A DNA stretch of 5,333 bases. It comes from Candidatus Eiseniibacteriota bacterium. Its GTDB lineage: Bacteria; Eisenbacteria; RBG-16-71-46; JABDJR01. The stretch covers positions 1-5,333 of the forward strand of contig JABDJR010000622.1 of assembly GCA_013003415.1 (NCBI GenBank). The letters are read 5' to 3'. A program made the position numbers and the translations under genes. The notes beneath the pieces are model-generated. The model saw only the letters and a list, made by a program, of their open reading frames with translations. It ran no database searches and was not told where the DNA came from. Below, in pieces: positions 1-5,333 of the stretch (positions within the stretch are counted from its first letter, which is position 1; every line of letters starts with the position of its first letter).

Positions 1-1268
1 TGTATGAAGAGGGTGGCGTCGACTACCCCTTAAGCTACGTGCGCTGGACCGAAGGCCGCAACTTAGGTGCGGTGCTCGACTGTCTCGCGCGTAAAGAACT
101 TCAGGTCGACGACCTTGTGACCGACGAGGTCGACCTCGACAACGCCCCCGAAGCCTACGCGCGCATTCTCGCGGGCGGTGGTCTTGGCACCGTCATTCGG
201 TACCCGCAAAACGAAGATCCCACCCGAACCATTCAGCTCGCATCCTCTTCAGGGGAAACAAGCTCCGGAGAAGTGGGCGTGCTTGTGGTGGGGGCAGGTT
301 ATTTTGCAAAGACCTTCCACCTTCCTAACCTTCAGGCCAGTTCAAAAATGAAGCTCGTGGGAGTGGTTAGCGGTACCGGAGCCAACGCCCGACAGGTTGC
401 GGAACGCTACCAAGCCGCTTTTTGCAGCACCGACTATGAAGAGGGGCTTTCGCAACCCGACGTCGATGCCGTCATTCTGGCCACCCGTCACGATCTCCAT
501 GTGCCCCAAGCCCTCGCTGCCATCGCCAAAGGCAAACACGTTCTCATGGAGAAACCGCTAGCCTTGTCAGGCGAAGATCTCAAAAAGCTCAACGAAGCTT
601 TAAAAGCGAACCCGGTGCGGTTCGCGGTGGGCTTCAACCGCCGTTACGCCCCCATGACGGTTCAGTTGAAATCGCTTTTGGCAAACCGCCAGGGGCCGGT
701 TCAAGGGGTGTACCGTATGAATGCGGGGCGCCTCCCAAGAGACCATTGGGTCAATGATCCGGTCGAGGGCGGCGGTCGCATTTTAGGCGAGGCCTGTCAT
801 GTGTTCGATTGGTTTACCTATCTTTTAGACGCTCAGCCTCAAACCATGCAATCGACCATGCTGCGTTCCGCCGATGTCGAAGTGATCGATGAAGACAACC
901 TAACCGCCACGGTCGGCTACGACGATGGCTCCGCCATGACCTTGATGTACAACACGGCCGGAGCCAAGCAGTACCCCAAAGAATCCTGCGATCTATTTGC
1001 CCCAGGGTTGGCGGCTACGCTCGTCGACTACAAAGAGCTTCGCTGGGTGGGTTCCTCAAGCGGCAATAAGTCGTCGCGGGTGGAAGATAAAGGGCAGGGC
1101 GAAGAGATGAAAGTCTGGCGGGAGTATTTGGTGAACGGCAATGAGGCTCGAGTCGCCACCTTCCCTGAAGCGGCTATTTCCACCTGGGTGACCCTTTGTG
1201 CTCTCGAAGCTGCAAAGACCGGCGAGACAATTGATATTAAGCGCACCTTCGCTTCCTTAATGGAGTAA
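1..1268 (+). CDS. Bi-domain oxidoreductase (zinc-type alcohol dehydrogenase fused to Gfo/Idh/MocA), 5' partial
   Basis: The reading frame is open to the left edge (first full codon at position 3) and ends at TAA 1266-1268, so the start lies outside the window; the GTG at 39 is internal. About the first 70 codons match the end of an MDR zinc-type alcohol dehydrogenase: the Y-E-E-G-G-x-D-Y-P and Y-V-R-W-T-E-x-R-N segment, then a G-G-G-L-G-T-V-I stretch closing that domain. A short Ser/Glu-rich linker follows. The rest is a Gfo/Idh/MocA dehydrogenase: Rossmann nucleotide-binding motif GAGYFA (291-308), EKP with the likely catalytic lysine (549-557), GFNRRY, and GEACHVFDW, where His (798-800) and the following Asp are the probable active-site residues. 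Family members are usually about 700 residues, so roughly 420 are visible. Such fusions occur in polysaccharide clusters, often beside heparinase-like genes, as here. The reaction is presumably NAD(P)-dependent sugar oxidoreduction in the cytoplasm; the substrate is not known. Only 2 bases separate it from the next gene. Confidence 0.9.
   Translation, partial: YEEGGVDYPLSYVRWTEGRNLGAVLDCLARKELQVDDLVTDEVDLDNAPEAYARILAGGGLGTVIRYPQNEDPTRTIQLASSSGETSSGEVGVLVVGAGYFAKTFHLPNLQASSKMKLVGVVSGTGANARQVAERYQAAFCSTDYEEGLSQPDVDAVILATRHDLHVPQALAAIAKGKHVLMEKPLALSGEDLKKLNEALKANPVRFAVGFNRRYAPMTVQLKSLLANRQGPVQGVYRMNAGRLPRDHWVNDPVEGGGRILGEACHVFDWFTYLLDAQPQTMQSTMLRSADVEVIDEDNLTATVGYDDGSAMTLMYNTAGAKQYPKESCDLFAPGLAATLVDYKELRWVGSSSGNKSSRVEDKGQGEEMKVWREYLVNGNEARVATFPEAAISTWVTLCALEAAKTGETIDIKRTFASLME
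1262..1265 (+). promoter_or_regulatory. Ribosome binding site (GGAG) for the heparinase-like gene
   Basis: GGAG lies 5 bases before the GTG at 1271 and sits within the last codons of the upstream oxidoreductase gene. It supports GTG 1271 over the next in-frame ATG (1310), which has no comparable purine-rich motif close by. The overlap with the upstream coding end suggests translational coupling. Confidence 0.6.
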
Positions 1269-1270
1269 AC

Positions 1271-3109
1271 GTGAGGTTTCTCGACGACCTGCGTTACTTC
1301 ATCCCTCGCATGTCCTGGCAAAACGCCCTTGCCCTTGCCGGGCGAAAACTGACCAAAGGGCGCGAAAAAAAGAAGTTGCTTCAAGAGTTTGCGAAGGACA
1401 TCCCCTTTGACCAACTCTGCCAACAACTCGGCCTTTCCAAAGATCCGGTTAAAGATCTGACCTCGGTTTGGAATCAGTTCCGAGAAAAACCCGAAGCCGG
1501 GGCAAGCGCCTTAGCCGATCGCGTTCTTGAAGGGGAGCAACATCTTTTTGGAGCTGCCACTCAGGTCCACTGGCCCCCCAAGTGGGATTGGCGGTGGGAC
1601 GGCACCGCAAACGAACCCCTGTTTGTCGACGACACAAGAAGCACATGGGAAGTGCAGCGTTTGCAGGGACTCCTACCTTTGGCTTGGGCGGCTTCCGAAG
1701 GTTTGGGTTCCAAAGGCTCGGAAACCTATGCCAAAGCATACTTCGCGGGTCTCAAGTCGTTTCACGAAAATGCTCCTGCACCTCCCGCTTCAGGTTGGGC
1801 CAGCGCTCTCGAACTCGGAGTGCGGTTCATCGCTCTTGCCCAAGCTCTCCCGCACCTGACAGAGACCAAAGCGATCACCGGCACCTGGCCCTGGTTACTC
1901 ACCCTACTCGACCGACACGCGCGCTGGCTCAAGGCCGACTTGTCCCTCGACAAAGTTGTCCGCGGGAATCATCTGCTGGGGGAGTTGGCCGGACTTGTGG
2001 TTGCGGGTTACTTCGTACCAAGCGCCAAGGCAAGGTGGTGGGGGAATCTTGACCCTCAAGAACTCTTAGAAGACGAGATTCTCATTCAGTTTCATGAGGA
2101 TGGGGTCAACGTCGAGCAGTCCTTAACCTATCAAAAGTTTATTCTTGAGTTTTTGGTTGTCGCGGCACGGTTCGCCTCTTTGAGCGGACGCCCTTTTCAT
2201 GACAAAACAGTTTCCCGAATTCAGGCCGGTCTGAATCACCTCCGCCAGGCACAAACTCCCACCGGCGACTTGCCTCGGATCGGAGACGTGGACTCCGGAC
2301 GTGGAGCCTGGTGGGGCGATCAAGATCCGCACCAGCCGCAGACCTTGCTCGAGCGAAGCGGGTTTCTTTCCCAGACCGAACCGAGCCTCGGCTTCACCCA
2401 CTTTGATCGGGGAGGCCACCTGGTCTTTCGAAATCAAGATTGGTACCTCTACATGCGCGGCGGCCCCTTTGGCTGGGGACCCTCGGCGGGCCATAGTCAC
2501 ATGGATCGGCTGGCCCCGGTGCTGTGGTTTCGCGGCAATCCGGTCTTTGTGGACCCGGGAATGTTTGGCTATCAGATCCCTCTTGAGCACTTCCACGGCA
2601 TGCGTGGACCCGAGGCCCATGGGGGGATTACCCCCAGCCCCTGGCCAGGTCCAAGCCCCGAGTGGTTTTTCCGCTGGGACAAATCCCCAAGCCCTGCGTC
2701 CATGGCCCCAAAGGCCCTGGAGGACGGTTTTCAGGTGGAGGGAAAGGTGAATTTAGGGGACGAATCGAAGCCTTTGATCTGGCACAGAACAATGCGGTAC
2801 AATCAATTACAAGAAATTTGGATAATCTCGGATCGCATCAATCATAGTCCCGGTGGCCCCATTCAGTGGGGCTTTAGTCTTGCCCCCGAAACCACGGTCC
2901 GCGAGGTTTCGTCCGGGGTCATGGAACTTAATCTTCAGTCTGGAAACCAACTTCACCTTAGCTTCCAACCTCCTGGTTCAACGCGAATGGAATCTTGCTT
3001 TGTGTCCCGCGCTTACGGACAAAGGCAGACCGCCACGCGCATCCTTCGCGAGCTGAGCCCCGGAATTCTGGAATCTGAAATAACCATTGGACCAGCGCCA
3101 GTCTCTTAA
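1271..3109 (+). CDS. Heparinase II/III family protein (polysaccharide lyase-like)
   Basis: A 612-residue protein with the two-part layout of the heparinase II/III family: an alpha-helical toroid (about 100-345) followed by a beta-sandwich domain (about 380-610). Visible family landmarks are RGNHLLGE (231-238, Asn233), EDGVNVEQSLTYQKF (276-290, Tyr287), LPRIGD (334-339), GHSHMDRL (407-414) and the strand leading into VFVDPGMFGY (425-434). By analogy with heparinase II, Asn233, Tyr287 and His408 or His410 are candidate catalytic residues; this is inference. The family cleaves uronic-acid polysaccharides by beta-elimination, but members inside synthesis clusters are poorly characterised. No signal peptide or membrane segment is seen: the N-terminus is rich in charged residues (a K/R-rich run at 26-35), suggesting a cytoplasmic protein. 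The GTG start has a GGAG 5 bases upstream; an ATG at codon 14 is a weaker alternative. It could act in glycan modification, length control or turnover. Confidence 0.88.
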   Translation: MRFLDDLRYFIPRMSWQNALALAGRKLTKGREKKKLLQEFAKDIPFDQLCQQLGLSKDPVKDLTSVWNQFREKPEAGASALADRVLEGEQHLFGAATQVHWPPKWDWRWDGTANEPLFVDDTRSTWEVQRLQGLLPLAWAASEGLGSKGSETYAKAYFAGLKSFHENAPAPPASGWASALELGVRFIALAQALPHLTETKAITGTWPWLLTLLDRHARWLKADLSLDKVVRGNHLLGELAGLVVAGYFVPSAKARWWGNLDPQELLEDEILIQFHEDGVNVEQSLTYQKFILEFLVVAARFASLSGRPFHDKTVSRIQAGLNHLRQAQTPTGDLPRIGDVDSGRGAWWGDQDPHQPQTLLERSGFLSQTEPSLGFTHFDRGGHLVFRNQDWYLYMRGGPFGWGPSAGHSHMDRLAPVLWFRGNPVFVDPGMFGYQIPLEHFHGMRGPEAHGGITPSPWPGPSPEWFFRWDKSPSPASMAPKALEDGFQVEGKVNLGDESKPLIWHRTMRYNQLQEIWIISDRINHSPGGPIQWGFSLAPETTVREVSSGVMELNLQSGNQLHLSFQPPGSTRMESCFVSRAYGQRQTATRILRELSPGILESEITIGPAPVS

Positions 3110-3120
3110 CCGCTCCCTTG

Positions 3121-3126
3121 AGGAGG
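3121..3126 (+). promoter_or_regulatory. Strong Shine-Dalgarno (AGGAGG) for the UDP-glucuronate decarboxylase gene
   Basis: A full AGGAGG consensus lies 7 bases before TTG 3134. It fixes the start at this rare TTG codon, which also gives the exact N-terminus expected for the family (the dinucleotide-binding glycine motif begins at residue 7). The next in-frame Met is residue 30, which would delete that motif. CTCC at 3113-3116 could pair with GGAG at 3122-3125, so partial masking of this site is possible. Confidence 0.8.
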
Positions 3127-3133
3127 CTCGATT

Positions 3134-4069
3134 TTGCACATTCTCATTACCGGTGGTGCAGGATTCCTAGGATCCCATCTGTGTGATTACCTGCTAGAGC
3201 AGGGGCACCGGGTGACGGCTATGGACAACCTGCTCACGGGAAATGTCGATAACCTGTCCCACATTCGAAGTCCTGAGTTTTCGTTCATTCGCTATGACGT
3301 GACGAACTTCATTTATGTGCAAGATCAGGTCGATTTTGTCATGCACTTCGCCAGTCCCGCGAGCCCGTTTGACTATTTGAAGTTTCCCATCCACACCTTG
3401 AAGGTGGGTGCACACGGAACGCACAATGCTTTGGGTTTGGCGAAAGCCAAGGGGGCTAAATTCCTGCTTGCTTCCACCAGCGAAGTCTATGGCGATCCGC
3501 TTGTTCATCCCCAGCCCGAAACCTATTGGGGTAACGTCAATCCCATTGGAATTCGTGGGGTGTACGACGAAGCCAAGCGCTTCGCCGAGGCCATCACCAT
3601 GGCCTATCACCGGTATCACGGGCTCGACACCAAGATCGTCCGTATCTTCAATACCTTCGGTCCTCGCATGCGAGTGGAAGACGGTCGCGCGGTTCCTAAC
3701 TTCATCAATCAGGCGATTCACAATCAAGACATCACCGTGTTTGGCGACGGGTCGCAAACCCGATCCTTCGGTTATGTTTCCGACTTGGTAGCGGGTCTTT
3801 ATAAGTTGATGATGTCGGATCAAAACGAGCCCGTGAACATCGGGAATCCTCAGGAGCTTACGGTCAAGGAAATGGCCGAAACCATCGTCAAGCTCACAAA
3901 CTCAAAGAGCAAGATCGTGTATCAAGATCTCCCCGAGGACGATCCCAAAATCCGCCAACCTGATATCTCGAAGGCAAAACGTGTACTCGATTGGGAGCCC
4001 AAAGTCCCGGTACGCGAAGGCCTCGAAAAAACGATCGAGTGGTTCGTTAAGCACTCGCAACGAGCTTAG
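3134..4069 (+). CDS. UDP-glucuronate decarboxylase (UDP-xylose synthase), extended SDR family
   Basis: A 311-residue protein, the usual length of bacterial UDP-glucuronate decarboxylases, which convert UDP-glucuronate to UDP-xylose and CO2 with bound NAD+ in the cytoplasm. The N-terminal Rossmann motif is GGAGFLGSHL (7-16), with Asp31 after strand 2 to bind the NAD ribose. The diagnostic subgroup block is STSEVYGDPLVHPQPE (114-129) followed by YWGNVNPIGIRG (131-142); Glu117 and Thr115 are likely catalytic, with the SDR pair Tyr144 and Lys148 in YDEAK. Further signatures are VRIFNTFGPRM (169-179), GDGSQTRSF (204-212) and DDPKIRQPDISKAK (269-282). Other epimerases of the extended SDR family lack the HPQPE..YWGNVNP block, so 4-epimerase or dehydratase activity is less likely. 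One small oddity is YVSDL (214-218), where YVDDL is usual. The start is TTG with a strong AGGAGG. It follows the heparinase-like gene by 24 bases and would supply xylose to the product glycan. Confidence 0.93.
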   Translation: MHILITGGAGFLGSHLCDYLLEQGHRVTAMDNLLTGNVDNLSHIRSPEFSFIRYDVTNFIYVQDQVDFVMHFASPASPFDYLKFPIHTLKVGAHGTHNALGLAKAKGAKFLLASTSEVYGDPLVHPQPETYWGNVNPIGIRGVYDEAKRFAEAITMAYHRYHGLDTKIVRIFNTFGPRMRVEDGRAVPNFINQAIHNQDITVFGDGSQTRSFGYVSDLVAGLYKLMMSDQNEPVNIGNPQELTVKEMAETIVKLTNSKSKIVYQDLPEDDPKIRQPDISKAKRVLDWEPKVPVREGLEKTIEWFVKHSQRA

Positions 4070-4080
4070 CTGGGGTTACC

Positions 4081-4794
4081 GTGAAGGGTCTGGTCATTAC
4101 TCCCACCTACAATGAAGTCGACAACGTCGAGGAACTTGTGCCTCGCGTGTTGTCTCAGTCTCCCGATCTTGAAATCCTCATCGTCGATGACAACTCGACC
4201 GATGGCACAGGAGACAAGGTTGAAGAGATGCGGAAAACCGAACCCCGGCTGCACTGTTTGCACCGCCCGGGGAAGATGGGGCTGGGAACCGCCTACGTCG
4301 ATGGCTTTCGCTACGCGCTAGAACGCGACTATGAGTTGGTGTTCGAGATGGACGCCGACTTCAGTCACGATCCCGACTCCATCCCGGCATTTCTAGAAGC
4401 GATTCAAGAGGCCGACTTGGTGGTGGGTTCGCGCTATTTGAATGGCGTTACCGTCGTCAACTGGCCGCTTCATCGGCTTATCCTGTCTTACGGGGCCAAC
4501 CTCTATACCCGCATCGTGACGCGCATGCCTCTAAAAGATGCGACGGGTGGGTTCAAGTGTTTCCGACGTTCCACCCTTGAGGCCATCGATCTCAATGAAG
4601 TGAACTCCGACGGCTACGGTTTTCAGGTTGAAATGAACTTCAAAGCCTGGCGTAAGAAATTGCGGGTTAAAGAGATTCCAATCTTGTTTGTCGACCGCCA
4701 AGTTGGGGCCAGCAAGATGAGCAATAAGATTATTTGGGAAGCTATGTGGTTAGTTTGGCGTCTCCGTTTCGACGCTCTCCGAGGCAAGCTCTAG
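4081..4794 (+). CDS. GT2 glycosyltransferase, polyprenol-phosphate mannose synthase (DPM1) type
   Basis: A 237-residue GT-A fold glycosyltransferase of family 2, close in layout to dolichol/polyprenyl-phosphate mannose synthases, which transfer a sugar from a nucleotide donor (typically GDP-mannose) to a lipid phosphate at the inner membrane face. Motifs in order: TPTYNE (7-12), VDDNSTDGT (35-43, nucleotide contact), MDADFSHDP (90-98, containing the metal-binding D-x-D), VVGSRY (114-119), DATGGFKCF (153-161), QVEM (182-185), and FVDRQVGASKMS (203-214), whose C-terminal VDR..G.SKMS region is typical of this family. There are no C-terminal transmembrane helices, as in the short soluble-type DPM1 enzymes; the end (about 217-230) is moderately hydrophobic and may touch the membrane. 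Start GTG 4081 is 11 bases after the previous stop, with only a weak GGGG (4072-4075) upstream; the next Met, at residue 50, would remove the VDDNS motif. The actual sugar could also be glucose or another hexose. Confidence 0.9.
   Translation: MKGLVITPTYNEVDNVEELVPRVLSQSPDLEILIVDDNSTDGTGDKVEEMRKTEPRLHCLHRPGKMGLGTAYVDGFRYALERDYELVFEMDADFSHDPDSIPAFLEAIQEADLVVGSRYLNGVTVVNWPLHRLILSYGANLYTRIVTRMPLKDATGGFKCFRRSTLEAIDLNEVNSDGYGFQVEMNFKAWRKKLRVKEIPILFVDRQVGASKMSNKIIWEAMWLVWRLRFDALRGKL
4781..4784 (+). promoter_or_regulatory. Possible ribosome binding site (GAGG) for the second GT2 gene
   Basis: GAGG lies 9 bases before GTG 4794, inside the end of the upstream glycosyltransferase gene. It is modest, but the start itself overlaps the upstream stop (TAGTG, 4792-4796), so re-initiation by terminating ribosomes is probably the main route of translation. 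Confidence 0.35.
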
Positions 4795-5333
4795 TGGATC
4801 TGTCCATTGTCATTGTTTCGTACCGAACGCCTGAGCACCTGAAGCGTTGCCTGACGCGTTTGTCCCAGCACAAAGCGCGCTGCTCCTTTGAGGTGTTGGT
4901 GGTCGATAATGAATCCGGGGACGAAAGCCCCGAGATTGCCCGTTCCTTCGAAAGCGTGACCGTCATTGAATCGGGGGCCAACCTTGGTTTTGCGGGCGGG
5001 GTCAACCGGGGCTTAGCCGCCGGTCGTGGGCGCTACAGTTTGGTTCTGAATCCCGACGTGGAGGTGGGGCCCAACTCCCTCGACGAGCTTGTGGACTACA
5101 TGGATGATCATCCGGAAGTCGGTCTCGCCGGTCCCAAACTATTGAACACCGACGGCAGCCTGCAACATTCTTGCCGACGCTTCTACACATTCAAGGCCAT
5201 TCTTCTTCGACGCACCTTCTTAGGCAAACTCTTTCCCAACAGCCAAACCATCAAACGTCATCTCATGCTCGACTACGACCACGAAGAGCCGCGGGCGGTC
5301 GACTGGGTGGCCGGAGCGGCCATGGTAGTTCGC
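4794..5333 (+). CDS. GT2 glycosyltransferase, WbbL/rhamnosyltransferase-like, 3' partial
   Basis: The first 180 residues of a family 2 glycosyltransferase that runs off the right edge. Motifs: LSIVIVSYRTPEHLKRCL at the N-terminus (first beta strand and helix), VVDNESGDES (36-45, nucleotide binding), NLGFAGGVNRGL (63-74), LNPDVEV (85-91, in the D-x-D position), and GPKLLNTDGSLQHSCRRF (113-130). The region DYDHEEPRAVDWVAGAAMVVR (160-180) matches the acceptor-side motif of WbbL-like enzymes, which add rhamnose or a related sugar to lipid-linked O-antigen or capsule intermediates; family members usually run to around 300 residues. Donor specificity is not decidable from sequence. The GTG start shares one base with the upstream TAG stop. 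The next in-frame ATG is codon 103, far inside the catalytic domain, so the GTG choice is firm. Probably a peripheral inner-membrane or cytosolic protein. Confidence 0.88.
   Translation, partial: MDLSIVIVSYRTPEHLKRCLTRLSQHKARCSFEVLVVDNESGDESPEIARSFESVTVIESGANLGFAGGVNRGLAAGRGRYSLVLNPDVEVGPNSLDELVDYMDDHPEVGLAGPKLLNTDGSLQHSCRRFYTFKAILLRRTFLGKLFPNSQTIKRHLMLDYDHEEPRAVDWVAGAAMVVR

Noticed and set aside
39..41. GTG at 39 as the start of a stand-alone Gfo/Idh/MocA gene
   Set aside because: The frame stays open to the left edge and the upstream codons match the dehydrogenase domain of the known fusion family, so this codon is an internal valine.
125..138. A perfect 14-base palindrome, CGAGGTCGACCTCG
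   Set aside because: It sits in the coding part of the oxidoreductase and encodes ordinary Glu-Val-Asp-Leu residues; there is no second copy or regulatory context.
1582..2052. A 156-codon + strand open frame in another phase inside the heparinase-like gene
   Set aside because: Its composition is rich in Arg, Ser, Cys and Pro, typical of an out-of-frame translation, and it overlaps a region explained by conserved family motifs.
2123..2620. A 165-codon minus-strand open frame within the heparinase-like gene
   Set aside because: The translation resembles no family, and the + strand frame carries clear heparinase motifs over the same bases.
3110..3133. The largest intergenic gap as a possible terminator or promoter site
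   Set aside because: It is only 24 bases, has no strong stem followed by a T run, and is filled by a ribosome binding site; continuous transcription is more likely.
3194..3823. A 209-codon open frame on the minus strand opposite the decarboxylase gene
   Set aside because: It lies wholly antisense to a strongly conserved gene, has no recognisable domain or clear ribosome binding site, and such shadows are expected in GC-rich codon-biased DNA.
18..5303. Eight GTCGAC hexamers (18, 105, 129, 1023, 1625, 4117, 4690, 5298), more than the one or so expected by chance
   Set aside because: Every copy is in frame and encodes Val-Asp, so codon preference (GTC followed by GAC) explains the excess better than a DNA motif does.

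Overview
The window is a compact, single-strand stretch of bacterial DNA (roughly mid-50s % GC by eye). It reads as the interior of a surface-polysaccharide (exopolysaccharide, capsule or O-antigen type) biosynthesis operon. Five genes lie head to tail on the + strand, with junctions of +2, +24, +11 and -1 bases. No gap is large enough for an obvious internal promoter or terminator. Both ends of the window cut through genes, so the operon continues in both directions. The organism cannot be named from this sequence. The gene families are common in many Gram-negative and other environmental bacteria, and there is no rRNA, tRNA or lineage marker.

Layout: (1) 1-1268, the C-terminal part of a fused zinc-type alcohol dehydrogenase / Gfo-Idh-MocA 'bi-domain' oxidoreductase. 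(2) 1271-3109, a heparinase II/III-family protein with no visible signal peptide. (3) 3134-4069, a UDP-glucuronate decarboxylase (UDP-xylose synthase type). (4) 4081-4794, a GT2 glycosyltransferase of the dolichol/polyprenol-phosphate mannose synthase type. (5) 4794-5333, the N-terminal part of a second GT2 glycosyltransferase resembling WbbL-type rhamnosyltransferases.

Working together (inference): the decarboxylase would supply UDP-xylose from UDP-glucuronate. The DPM-type enzyme would place a sugar on a polyprenyl phosphate, and the last GT2 enzyme would add a sugar to the growing lipid-linked glycan. The oxidoreductase and the heparinase-like protein form a tight pair, probably acting on a uronic-acid-type sugar or polymer, but their real substrates cannot be read from sequence.

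The most distinctive points are that all four visible gene starts are non-ATG (GTG, GTG, GTG, TTG), that a lyase-like fold without an export signal sits inside a synthesis operon, and that the oxidoreductase is a two-enzyme fusion. I do not see a clearly new biological system. No mobile elements, CRISPR arrays, RNA genes or notable repeats were found.
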